Source of the DNA: Ehretia macrophylla
Taxonomy: Eukaryota; Streptophyta; Magnoliopsida; Boraginales; Ehretiaceae
Direction: 5' to 3'
NCBI GenBank assembly: GCA_037974665.1
Contig: CM075775.1
Span: 30,323,732-30,387,731, forward strand
Length of the DNA stretch: 64,000 nt
Part shown: positions 22,635 through 33,398 of the stretch, piece by piece
Numbering within the stretch: position 1 is the stretch's first letter
How the letters are laid out: each line of letters starts with the position of its first letter
The notes under the pieces: model-generated
What the model was told of the DNA's origin: nothing
Databases searched by the model: none
The model's input: only the letters and a program-made list of their open reading frames with translations
Position numbers and translations under genes: made by a program

Positions 22635-24391
22635 CCTGCAAAAATTCACGAGTTAAGAAATCAGGAAGAAAATTTTTATTTCCTTTGATATAATCAATTT
22701 TAAAATTGAAAGGGGCAAGATTAGCTTGCCATCTAGCAAACATTTGCTTAGAAACATCATGTTTAAAATCTTTATCAAACATATATTTTGCTGCTTGACA
22801 ATCCGTTCTGATCAAAAATTTCTGACAATATAAATCATCCTAAAATTTTAAAACACCTTTAACAATCGAAAGAATCACTTTCGCAATAGTTGCATATTTT
22901 TGTTGACTATTATTCCATTTTCCTGAATGAAACCGAATAAGATATTCTTGTTTTGTCTGAGGATGAATTTGTTTTAAAATTCCTCCAAATCCTATATCTG
23001 ATGCATCAGTTTCCACAGTTTTTTCCCAAGTGGGATTTGCAAGCATTAAACAAGGCAAATTTTTTACCTTGGATTTTATCAATTAACTTTCATAGGATGA
23101 ACATCTGTTCATGGTTCTGGGTTCTTTTTAAGTCTATCATATAAGATAGCTGTATCTGTAGCAAGATTTTTATAGTATGGCAAAATATAATTTAAACTGC
23201 CAAGAAATCTTTGTAACTGAGTTTTATCAGTTATTTGATCAGGAAATTTAGAAGCAAATTCAATACTTCTATTAATAGGAATAATCTTTCCTTTTTCAAT
23301 ATTATGACCAAGAAATCTAAATTTAGTTTGGAATAACATCATTTTTGGTTTTGAAATAACAAGACCATTCTGTATGACTATCTTCTTGAATATTTCAAGA
23401 TGTTTGAAATGTTGTTGAATATCTTTAGAAAAAACTAAGATATCATCAATATAAACAATTATAAAATCACTATAAGGGATAAAAATATCATTCATGATAT
23501 TTTGAAATTCAGAATGAGCATTCTTTAATCCAAATAGCATAACATTCCATTCATAATGTCCAATCAGGACAGCAAAAGCAGTTTTTATATCTGTCTTTTT
23601 CATTAATTTGTATCTGCCAATATCCATATTTAAGATCAAATTTTGAAAATATTAATGCATTATGTAATCGATCCAAAAGATCTTTCTTATTAGGAATAGG
23701 ATACATAATCTATTTCAACACTTTATTAAGCGGTTTATAATTGATAACAAGTTTATGATTACCTCTTTCTTGTTTTGCATGTTTATTAACATAAAAAGCG
23801 GTACAACTCCATGGGGAGTATGACTTTCTGATAAGATGCTTATCTATAAGACTAGCTATCTCTTTTTTATATAAATCAAGATATTCCTGATTCATCTGAC
23901 AAGGCCTAGCCTTAGTAGGAATCATCTTTTCATTAAAATCATTTTCATAAGGTAAAGAAACAATATGCTTCTTTCTATCCCAAAAAGCATTAGGGTGATC
24001 ATTACAAATATGTAAAGAGAACTCATGATTAAGATGTTTAATTTTATCCTGTGATTTAGGATTTTTCAACATATTATCAATATTATTAATATTCATCTCG
24101 TGTTTTAAGAAATTCAAATGTGATTCCTTAGCTTTCATTAGATTAGCTATCTGACCTAAAATTTCCTCTCTAGGTTCAGTAATAAAATGAAATATCACAG
24201 GTTCTTTATTATAAGTTCTTGTTATTTCATGATTATCTATACCTAATATTGGCATAATCTCATTTATAAAAGGAGTTCCTAGAATTATAGGACATGTCAT
24301 GTTTTCAATTAAAAGAAAACTAGTAGATATGCAAACTTTTTCATAACATATGAATGCTTGAGGTAATTTATATCTAACTCTTAATTTTTCT
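22621..24391 (-). pseudogene. viral protease C-part, RT and RNase H, block 3
   Basis: A minus-strand polyprotein fragment that starts after the protease active site (first text is YKLPQAFICYEKV), so the catalytic Asp is absent. RT retains YIDD, but a single extra base in an A-run (23,582-23,586) shifts the frame near its N-terminus. In RNase H the catalytic Glu is Val (KYATIAKVIL) while the last Asp is intact (LPDFLTRE), and stops separate the parts near 22,840 and 23,100. The upstream boundary at 24,391 abuts a hAT-type MITE within about 20 bp. Confidence 0.88.
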
Positions 24392-24412
24392 AATCATGTG
24401 CAACCATGCACG

Positions 24413-24601
24413 CAAGGGCGGAGGTACCGAGCGGGGCTGCAATCCTCACTCACCTCAAAATCTTTTTAAAAATTTGTCAATTTCGAAGGTATTTTAGTTT
24501 TTTTTTAAAAATCAATTTAAGCCCCACTAAAAAATCTCTATATATAAGTGTTGGTTATATAATTTTATTCTCATTAAATAAAAATTTTAGATCTACTCCT
24601 A
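24413..24601. mobile_element. hAT-type MITE, 189 bp
   Basis: It starts CAAGGGCGGAGGTACC and ends GATCTACTCCTA. Flanking 8-mers CATGCACG (24,405-24,412) and CATGCATG (24,602-24,609) match at 7 of 8 bases, the duplication length of hAT elements. It belongs with the copies at 32.2, 32.8, 34.6 and 45.75 kb, which share the Y-A-(A/G)-G-G-G-N-G-G-A terminus. Confidence 0.6.
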
Positions 24602-24796
24602 CATGCATGTGGATAAGGAGGTAAGATAAAAAGGCGAAATGACTTAAAAGCCACAATTCTTCACTCTGTAGAATTTTCTTATGCTTATGTTCCGGTCAGT
24701 AGTAAAATTGATCATACCGTTATGATGTTATGAACGGATCTGATAATTGTAAATTATTGATACAGTTACAATAAAATGATGCCAACAATTAAGACT

Positions 24797-25828
24797 TGTT
24801 AAGGCAATTAGATTGATTGACGATTGATTAATTGATTGGAGATTATTAAGGCAATTATTGATTGCCTATGTTTTGCAAAACTTATGATATTACCATACTT
24901 GTTCTTTTACCTTTTATATTGTGCAGGAAAAATCTTATGGTAACTTCCCATATAAGAATAAGATTTGTGCTGTTTAAGGAATGACATTAATTGCATATTC
25001 ATAAGGAAATGAAGAATAAAATGAAGATTAAGGTTTTATGAGTCAAGGCTTTTTCTTGCAGCCCAAGATGACCTACAGCAGCAATTGTGTATTTATATGA
25101 AGCAGCAGTCATGACAGAAAGGGAGCAGACAGAGAACGAGAAAGAAAATATAAAAGAGTTCTATCTAGTGTTCCATATTATGTTACAACACGATCTATGT
25201 TTCCGTCTTTGATTATATTAAGTGTTGCAACTCAGTTTATTTTGACAGCTTGTTATAAGCATCATGTATTAGTCTTTGAGGGATTAGATAGTTGTCTCTT
25301 TAATCATTCTTCGGGAGAAGAAGGTGTAGTTCTCGGGAAAGAACGTTGTAAGTCGAGGGGAATTCGCCAAACTGAAGTTCATTAAGGAGTTCTTCATCGA
25401 GGCATCAAAGGTCAAGATGGAGTCTTTACTTGTGTAAGTCCATTGATGTTATAACTTATTATTTCTTAATGAACAGGTTTGTTGGGCCAGGGGAGGTCCC
25501 GTGGACGTAGACCACACGGTTGAACCATGTTAAATCTTGGTGTTCTTTATTTCTGTTACAGCTTTATTATTTCCGTTGTTGTTTACTGTCACTGGCTATG
25601 TTGGAACATTAAGTGGAACAACTCATTAATTGACTAGAGAAACAGACTGTTAATGAACTGTGAAAGAAGTAATATTGCAGTTAATGTTGCAACATCACTT
25701 GTAACAGATTAACTTTACATCAAATAATTACATCAGTTTTTCATATTCACCACAGAACTTCGTCGATTGAGCAAATTAGTCATATTGCTTAAAAAATAAT
25801 CCATACTTTTATTGTACAACTTCTAACA
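24797..25828 (+). repeat. 5' LTR of copia element
   Basis: It starts TGTTAAGG and ends TCTAACA, 1,032 bp, bounded by AGACT on the left and the primer site on the right. It contains the AAGTCGAGGGGAATTCG segment also seen in the 3' LTR of the first element. Confidence 0.9.
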
Positions 25829-25830
25829 AG

Positions 25831-25842
25831 TGGTATCAGAGC
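25831..25842 (+). other. Met-tRNA primer-binding site of copia element
   Basis: TGGTATCAGAGC, two bases after the 5' LTR, matches the complement of initiator Met-tRNA, the usual primer of plant copia elements. Confidence 0.9.
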
Positions 25843-25907
25843 AAGTTACGAACTAATTCGATTAGATTCTTAGGAGTTTTTGAGTTGTTATTTTGCAGAA
25901 ATAGGCA

Positions 25908-27590
25908 TGGACACTTTGCGTGATGGAGGCTCAATCACTAGACCACCGCTGTTGGATAGTGCGAATTACTCATATTGGAAGGCTCGAATGAGGGCATTAT
26001 TAAGTCAATTGATGAGAAGGCTTGGAAAGTGATTTGACGGGCTGGACAGCTCCTACCAAAACGGATGCTCAGGGCAATGTTGCAACAAAACCTGAAACAG
26101 AATGGACCAAGGATGAAGATCTTTTGGCAAGCTGAAACTCCAGGGCACTGAATGCAATTTTCAATGCTATTGACTTGAATCAATTCAAGTTAATCTCAAT
26201 GTGTGAATCTGCTAAGGAAGCTTGGGAGATATTGCAAACAGCGTATGAGGGTACAGCATCAGTCAGAAGATCAAAATTGCAGATGCTTGCCACTAGATTC
26301 GAAGAACTGATGATGCAGGAGGATAAAACTATTGCCGATTTCAATGCCAAATTGTGCCACATTGGTAATAAATCTTTTGCTTTAGGAGAAAAGTATTTAG
26401 ATTCAAAGTTTATGAGAAAAACATTGCGCTCTCTTCTAGACAGATTTGGAATCAAAGTTGCTGCCACAGAAGAGTCCAAGAATGTTGATGAACTCAAAAT
26501 CGATGGATTGATGGGTTCACTTCAAACTTTTGAGATGAAGTTTAAGCAGAAAAGGAAATAAAAAGCCATTGCTTTGTGGACCGAAGTGGAAAGAAAAGAA
26601 AAAAGAAGCTCTTCAGATGATGAGGACTCTGAAATCTCTGAATCCTTAGCCGTGCTTACCAAAAATTTCGACAATGTTTTGAAAAAATGGGACAAGCGAA
26701 GAAAAGGCCTTGAACAATCAAATGGTGGAAGGAAACCTTTTGTTGCAACACCGTCTGACATATTTAAAAAATAGAATTTTAAACTGACTAATGAAAGGAA
26801 AAAAAGTAAAGGAATTCAATGTCGTGAATGTGAGGGTTTTGGTCACATTCAATCTGAGTGTGCAAACACCTTGAAGAAAAAGAAAAAAGGCAATGAATGT
26901 TATCCGGAGTGATGAGGAGTCGGAAGAATACAAAGAAAGCGACGAGGAGTATATGAGTAACTTTGTTGCATTCAATGTTGCAACAGTCCAGCGAGAAACT
27001 AGACAGATCGAAGAAGAAGGTGCTATAGCTGTTGCGACACTGAGTGAAACAGAAGGTGTGTTCAATGAAGATGACTGTGATGAGTCAGAAAGTGATGATG
27101 ACTTAGATAGCCAAGAAGTCATTAAAACTTACAAAGATATACACGAAAAATTGGTGATTGTGTGCAAGAAAAATCAAGGATTGGAGGTAAGGATCGCAAA
27201 ATTGGAGGAACAAAAATCAGAACTTGAAAAGCTGGCTGACGAAAGACTGCATGAAGTTCAGATGCTGCAACACGCTTGAAACAGATGCAGCGTAATGTGA
27301 AAATGCTAAATTCCGAGACTGAAAAACTTGACCAACTTGACCATATGTTATCCATTCAGAAATCAAGTAGTGACCATGTAGGACTTGGTTTTTATGGAGA
27401 AGAATCTTCTGGAAAGACGATCTTTGTCAAAAGTTCAGGAGAATCTGTTCAGGAACAAGATGTCGCGATTTCAGCTACTGATGTTGCAACACAGATTGTA
27501 ACAACACAGAAGAAACAAAGAAAAAAAACAAGTTTGTTCTCATCTGCCATTTTTGCTTCATACCTAGACACATAAGACCTCGGTGCTTTA
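25908..27590 (+). pseudogene. copia gag with zinc knuckle and coiled-coil tail
   Basis: The gag polyprotein starts at ATG 25,908 (GGSITRPPLLDSANYSYWKARM), the UBN2/copia gag signature. A frameshift near 25,990 and stops near 26,020 and 26,135 break the N-terminus. The run 26,175-26,561 holds SAKEAWEILQTAYEG and KLQMLATRFEELMMQEDKT. The CCHC knuckle (CRECEGFGHIQSEC) lies at about 26,820-26,862. An acidic region and a long coiled coil follow (GLEVRIAKLEEQKSELEKL), then VGLGF before the protease. Recurrent VAT..ET peptides arise where the element's DNA palindrome falls in frame. Several stops show it is dead. Confidence 0.85.
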
Positions 27591-27690
27591 AGTATCATAG
27601 TATGCTGGAAAAAGGTAAGCCCTGTAATCGCCTGATTCAAAAGAACAAATCGTCTCAACCACTGTTGCAACATAAGTTGAGACAACTTTA

Positions 27691-28263
27691 GGTGAAGAAA
27701 TCTGATTTAAATTGTTTTGTTGCATATACTTCTACACAAGCCTATACTGCTAACTCTTGGTTTTTTGATAGTGGATGTTCTAGACACATGACAGGTATGT
27801 GTGAAATTTTAAGCAGTTACAAAGGATGTGATGAATGGCAAGTTACGTTTGGAGATGGTGTTAAAGGGAAAGTACTTGGAAGAGAAACACTTGAGATTGA
27901 AGAATTTTTGAGGCTCAAGAAAGTACTGCATGTTGAAGGGCTGAGGCTAATCTTATTAGTATCAATCAATTGTGTGATCAGGGTTTGGTTGTGAAATTCA
28001 CTAAAGATGGTTGTCATGTGTTAGATGTATCTAATAATTTTGTGCTTACAGGAAAATGATCATCTGACAACTTTTACATGCTTACACCATCTCATGAACA
28101 ATCATTGTCGAGTTACAACAATACCTGTGACAACGCTGAAATTTGGCACCAGAGATTTGGACATTTAAATTATAAATTACTAACCAAGATTGTGAATATA
28201 GGTGCAGTACGAGGTGTGCCAAAGCTAAGGAGCAAGCAAACAGGAAAATCGCTGGAAGAATGA
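27691..28263 (+). pseudogene. copia protease and GAG-pre-integrase remnant
   Basis: The protease active site is present as WFFDSGCSRHMTG (27,759-27,797), followed by a frame break near 27,940. The GAG-pre-integrase domain reads EIWHQRFGHLNYKLLTKI (28,138-28,190) and ends at KLRSKQTGKS. The integrase core with its catalytic D,D,E triad, which should follow, is absent; the sequence passes directly to the spacer before RT. Confidence 0.85.
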
Positions 28264-28803
28264 AGCACCAGTAAGACGAATGTAGATGTTGCAGATGGTA
28301 TTGCAACACCGAAGGAAGAATAGACGAAAAGATCTATTGTGACAGATACTGTTGCAACACCAGAAATAGAAACTGAGCAAAAAGACATTGGTTCATGCGA
28401 TGTTACAACAAGCAGTGAAACAACAAAAGTTAGCACTAAGAAAATTCAAGCTGAAATGCCACAAGTTCACAGAAATCATGTTGTAGAAGATGTGATTGGA
28501 TCAATACATGATGGAATCCGAAGTAGAGGTAAACCCAAACTGAACTATAGAGACATGGTAAGGTATATGTGCTACACTTCTCCTTTAGAACCCAAAAATG
28601 TGAAATATGCATTAGATGATGAATTTTGAGTAAATGTCATGCATAAGGAATTAAATCAGTTTATTCGTGAACTTGTTGAAATAGGAACCAATGTCTTAGA
28701 ACATGTTGCAACAGAAAGACAATTGACAGATATCTTCACTAAAGTTTTAGATCCTTTGAGATTTGAAACCTTCAGAAAAGCTTTAGGAATTTATAGTCTA
28801 TAA
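28264..28803 (+). pseudogene. copia RT leader joined to RNase H tail
   Basis: The region upstream of RT is recognisable (NHVVEDVIGSIHDGIRSRG, YTSPLEPKNVKYALDDEF). RT then begins (VNVMHKELNQF) and after only about 12 residues reads as the RNase H C-terminus (IRELVEIGTNVLEHVATERQ, TDIFTKVLDPLRFE), ending in TAA at 28,801-28,803. Nearly the whole RT/RNase H domain has been lost at about 28,656-28,670. The first element shows the undeleted RNase H side (HHFIRELIE). Confidence 0.85.
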
Positions 28804-30913
28804 TGTTGCATTAGGGAGGGGAACAGGAGCTTGAAAGGAGCTTGAAAGAAGCTTGAGAAATCTGAAAGTCTGATATTCAATTCAACTGGTGATTTAATTT
28901 GTGAACCATATCCCTTTGCGCACTTTGAACTCAGAATTGAGAAAACTAATCTTGATAGTCTGCAAGTGTAGGAGCTTGAACTTTCTGATAACTAAAGATA
29001 AAGAGAGAAGTCTCTCTAAATCCATTCATGTATTCTATTCATCTTCAATATCAAAAAATAATTTAAAAAAAATGAAAGAAAAAAAGAGGGCAGGAAATAC
29101 TGTGGCTGTCAAGCACTGGAAAGAGCTACCTAATCCAAAATAAAATAGATTAGTGTGAAAGCTACCAGTTGCAACATGAGTTAAAACAGCAAAGAAAAAT
29201 TCATGTGAGAAGAAATACTGTGTACAAGAGCCCAATTACAACATGAGCTGAAACAAGAAAAAATTTGTGGAAATTCCTGCGAGATGAATAGATGATCAGG
29301 TATGTTTGAGCTGATTGGGAGAGTTCCTACACCTTGCAGGTTTGATGGTAAAAGCTATCTGTTTTAGAATTCAATTTCGCGCACACACACACACATGGTT
29401 CATTGATTAAATCCTTGACTGAATTGAGTATTAATGAGTAAACTTTCTTAAGTAACTTCATGCTTCCTGAACATATCATGCATTTTAATTCTGTTTTAAT
29501 TTTCAAAAAAAAAAAGGTGAAATCTCAGGGGATTTTGAGCAAATTGGAGATACTGTGGAAAATATTATTGCAACATCGGTTCTAAATTGCTTTTGGATAA
29601 CTATGTATATCTTGTGTCAATATGTTGTTACTTTATTGAGCAATACATCAATGGTCAGAAAGGAAAGTGTTTGCACGAGAATTTTGGATATTCTCCAATT
29701 GACAGTTATTCCATTTGTGCAGGTTTTGAAATTCCCAAGATCGTGGGATTGATAGTTGCCTAAGCTGACTCATGATGGCAATTAGGACACGATTTTTTAA
29801 CAACTTTTTGTGTGTCTTTTCATTTTTATTCTGTTTCTCTCCCTTGTTTTTGTTTTCCTCTTAAAAATTTCTTTAGGGTTCGCACAAGGTGTCTTCAAGG
29901 GGAGACTACTAATGTTGCAACAGCACCACCCACTGAGAGTGCCGGTAATTCCACTAATTCATCTGTCATGTCGCAACAGCTGCAGCCACTTCAAGAAAGA
30001 GCAGAGTACTGTCCAGGCTAATCAGGATTAAACCTTTCAGATTTTTGCTCAGCTTCTCAAGGGACAGGAAGCTCTAATGGAGCATTTGATGGAACTTTCC
30101 ACGTGATGTTGTGTGTTCTGTTGTTGACTTGCTGAACTTATTATGCTGCTAGTTTGCTTCATTTGCCTTTGCTTTGCCGAAAAAGGGGAGAATTACTCTG
30201 TTGCTTTTAAAACTTTGCTGGTTTTAGTGTTTACTATTTTCTACTATTGCTACTTAGTATGTCTATTGCTGCTATCGATTTTTGTGGTATTAAGTTTGAT
30301 TGTTGTCTATGATAGTTTACTGATTGTTGCAACGGGGTTATCATCTTTGGGTTACTATTTTTTGTAGGTCATTATCTTTGCTGCTTTGATACTTTCTTAT
30401 CTGTGTTTCCATTATGTTGTATTGACTGTTGAAACATGACCATCTTTGCTTTGATACATCCTTATCTGTGTTGCTGAATGATTTCTTTGTTATGTCTCTA
30501 CTACTCTGCTATTGTTACTGATCACTTTATATTGCTAGCTTTATTGCTCTGTCAGTTTGCCTCTGCTTCTTTGCCTTTGGTTTGGCAAAAAAATGGAGTA
30601 TGTTGTGCTGCTACTGATTTGTTTGTGGTTCGGCTAGTTTACTGCATGGTAGTTTTAGTATCTGTTGCAACAGGATTGATATCTTTTGCACTATTTTTCT
30701 GCTCTTATACATTTTTATATGTGTTCCACTGCATGTTGCAACAGGCTGATCATTGCTCTGATACTCTCCTATTTGTGTTGCTCTAATACTGTTGTTCTAC
30801 TGAATGTTGTAACAGGATCTTATTTGTTGCACTTGCCTTTTTGCACTTGGGCAGTAGGAGGTTACATTGACTGTGATATCAGGGTTTTGCCAAAACAAAG
30901 CCAAAGGGGAGAT
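28804..30913 (+). other. copia 3' spacer with env-like remnant and polypurine tract
   Basis: A 2.1 kb non-pol region. The frame at 29,812-30,021 reads GETTNVATAPPTESAGNS then MSQQLQPLQERAE, aligning in position with the env-like frame of the first element. A T-rich stretch at 30,120-30,860 carries palindrome copies near 30,325, 30,422, 30,663, 30,733 and 30,803, just upstream of the polypurine tract (AAAGCCAAAGGGGAGA, ending 30,912). Confidence 0.6.
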
Positions 30914-31928
30914 TGTTAAGGCAATTAGATTGATTGATGATTGATTAATTGATTAGAGATTATTAAGGCAATTATTGATTGGCTATGTTTTGCAAAACTT
31001 ATGATATTACCATACTTGTGCTTTTACCTTTTATATTGTGCAGAAAAAATCTTATGAACTTACCATAGAAGAAGAAGATTTGTGCTGCTTAAGGAATGAC
31101 ATTAATTGCATATTCATAAGAAAATGAAGATTAGGGATTTATGAGTCAAGGTTTTTTCTTGCAACCCAAGATGACCTGCAGCAGCAATTATGTATTTACA
31201 TGAAGCAGCAGTCACGTTAGAAAGGGAGCAGACAGAGAACGACAAAGAAAATATAAAAGAGTTCTGTCCAGTGTTCCATATTATGTTGCAACACGATCTA
31301 TGTTTCCGTCTTTGATTATATTAAGTGTTGCAACTCAGTTTATTTTGACAGCTTGTTATAAGCATCGTGTATTAGTCTTTGAGTGATTAGATAGCTGTTT
31401 CTTTAATCATTCTTCGGGAAAATAAGGTGTAGTTCTCGGGAGAGAACGTTGCAAGTCGAGGGGAGCTCGTCAAACTGAAGTTCATTAAGGAGTTCTACAT
31501 CAAGGCGTCAAATGTCAAGAGTAAGTCTTTACTTGTGTAAGTCCATTGATATTGTAACTTGTTATTTCTTAATGAACAAGTTTGTTGGACCAGGGGAGGT
31601 CCCGTGGATGTAGACTGCACAGTTAAACCACATTAAATCTTGGTGTTCTTTATTTCTGTTACAGCTTTATTTCCGCTGCTGTTTACTGTCACTGGCTATA
31701 TTGAAACATTAAGTGAAACAACTCATTAATTGACTAGATAAACAGACTGTTAATGAACTATGAAAGAAGTAATGTTCCAGTTAATGTTGCAACATCACTT
31801 GTAACAGATTCACTTTACACCAAGTAATTGCATCAGTTTTTCATATTCACTACAGAACTTCGTCGATTGAGCAAATTAGTCATATTGCTTCAAAAATAAT
31901 TCATACTTATATTATACAACTTCTAACA
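30914..31928 (+). repeat. 3' LTR of copia element
   Basis: TGTTAAGG to TCTAACA, 1,015 bp, followed by the target duplication AGACT at 31,929-31,933. It aligns along its length with the 5' LTR with scattered substitutions and small deletions. Confidence 0.92.
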
Positions 31929-31933
31929 AGACT

Positions 31934-32196
31934 GTTAAATTTTATTCATTACATAATGACGTTATAAAAATATACATATTCCTGTAATTACATGATATAC
32001 TTCTTGATTTCCCAATACGTCTTTTTATGACGGGGTTGCTAAAGAGTCTACCTACGTCGAATCAATCGAATACAAGAACAAGCTTAAGTTGTGATTATGA
32101 GCAAGGTTTGTCTCTTTGTAGTTCAAAATGGACTTAATATCATAAAAAATTATGCAAAATTTATCTTAAAGCAGGAAGTGAATTATTGATCCTATT
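31934..32196. other. copia insertion flank, no gene seen
   Basis: AT-rich host sequence continuing the pre-insertion site from 24,791. Confidence 0.4.
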
Positions 32197-32420
32197 CAAG
32201 GGAGGATGCATTTGCAAGTAATAAGGGGTTGGGTTCTAGTACTCACTTGCCCCGTTTTTTTTTTTTTTTTAAAGTATGTGTATTTTTTTACAGTATATTT
32301 AGTGTTAAAAATTAATTTAACTTTACAGAAAAAAAAATATCTATGTGTAATTATTAAATTGTAAATTTTACTTCACATTGCACAAAAAAAAAAGAAAAAA
32401 AAAACCTGGATCCACCCTTG
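32197..32420. mobile_element. hAT-type MITE, 224 bp
   Basis: Terminal inverted repeats CAAGGGAGGATGCA and, as complement, CAAGGGTGGATCCA. The flanking 8-mers ATCCTATT and ATCGGATT agree at 6 of 8 positions. The interior contains long T- and A-runs. Confidence 0.55.
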
Positions 32421-32818
32421 ATCGGATTTTTGCTGACCTTAGGAGTTTTTCAGCTATCACCAAAATCAGTTTCCATTGTATAAGAAGACTAGGAAATAAA
32501 TCAGTAGATCATGTGGAAAAATGTCACGCCTCAGAGAAATTTTTCTTTCGATAGGTAGCTAATAAGACCTTTTAGCTATATTGCTTGCTCATGACTTTGA
32601 ATCTGTCGGTATATGCTAATGATTATATCTTTCGAGTTTCATATTTGGTTAAGTATTTTAATGACCAAAAAAAAAAAAAAAAAGCCTTCGATGAGCACTT
32701 TGCACCGAGAAACTAGCTAATTTTTTATTTAGGCGAGTGCCAACGATAACAGAGGAAAGCGTAAATGGCCCAAGTTCAAGCTACAAAATGGGTCTCCAAT
32801 TTTAAATAAGACTAGTTT

Positions 32819-32998
32819 CAGGGGCGGAGCTAGGCTGCCGGTCCCGGTCCCGGTCCCGGTCCCTTCAATATTTTTTTTTTTTGAAAAAAGTTTATGTAAT
32901 ATTGTTAAAAAAAATTATTGTCATTAAAAAAATATATGTAGTATTGTTAAAAATAATTTAACGGCTCTCCCAGTTTTAAAATCCTGACTTCGCCCCTA
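32819..32998. mobile_element. hAT-type MITE, 180 bp
   Basis: Termini CAGGGGCGGA and, as complement, TAGGGGCGAA, flanked by the perfect 8-bp duplication ACTAGTTT (32,811-32,818 and 32,999-33,006). It contains four tandem copies of CGGTCC near 32,841-32,864. This is the cleanest member of the family and sets its expected size and duplication length. Confidence 0.82.
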
Positions 32999-33006
32999 AC
33001 TAGTTT

Positions 33007-33398
33007 TATAGTTTTTTGACACATGATTTTTCTAATTTCTCGAGTTCAGCCTTAAACGTGAAAGATTAAATTGTCAAAATCACGAGTCGTATATATTGTG
33101 TTATGATCACCAGTAACACCCCATACACTCCTATCGATTCTTGGGTAGCTCAATGATGAATAATTAAGAAGCTTCTTCTATGACCTAAAAAAAGGGGCCA
33201 AATCCAATGGGCCAAATTATAAGAAGATCTTATTATGAGTTGATCAAATAAACTGAAAACAGACTTGATTTTACATTAGCGATCAAATAAACTGAAAACA
33301 GACTTAATTTTACATTAGCAGCCATGTTCCAACTGGTCATGTGCATTGTACTTTTGACCTTGTACAATATCTTTATATTCAACAAATTAGCATTATTA
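33007..33398. other. 3' flank of second P450 gene
   Basis: No gene seen. A short segment (GATCAAATAAACTGAAAACA, 33,242-33,261) is repeated at 33,282-33,301. Confidence 0.4.

Larger units (their letters stand above)
8792..24391. other. endogenous pararetrovirus (Caulimoviridae) locus
   Basis: A 15.6 kb rearranged viral integrant made of three blocks: minus (8,792-11,081), plus (11,082-20,565) and minus (20,566-24,391). The gene order in the plus block is coat, zinc finger, aspartic protease, RT, RNase H, third ORF, intergenic region, primer site, movement protein, then coat through protease again. The same coat position recurs at 11,082 and 18,596, giving a unit of about 7.5 kb, typical of the family. 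No integrase or LTR is present, which separates it from Ty3 elements. Every frame carries stops or shifts. The genus cannot be assigned from sequence reading alone. Confidence 0.9.
24797..31928 (+). mobile_element. Ty1/copia retrotransposon, bounded and internally deleted
   Basis: A 7,132-bp insertion flanked by the perfect 5-bp duplication AGACT (24,792-24,796 and 31,929-31,933). It has LTRs of 1,032 and 1,015 bp, a Met-tRNA primer site, a gag-pol remnant, an env-like frame and a polypurine tract. Integrase and nearly all of RT/RNase H are missing, so it is non-autonomous. The LTRs differ at several positions in the first 60 bases, so the insertion is not recent. Dispersed TGTTGCAACA palindromes run through LTR, coding and spacer sequence. 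A Sirevirus-like lineage is inferred from the coiled-coil gag tail and the long 3' spacer. Confidence 0.92.

Noticed and set aside
8792-24391. Ty3-type LTR retrotransposon as source of the coat-RT block
   Set aside because: There is no LTR and no integrase, while a movement protein, a coat-type gene and a leader with a Met-tRNA site after a TATA box indicate Caulimoviridae.
25430-25490. Intron-like GTAAGT...ACAG segment in the copia LTRs
   Set aside because: It would be only about 55 nt, below usual plant intron length, and the first element's LTR lacks a matching acceptor.
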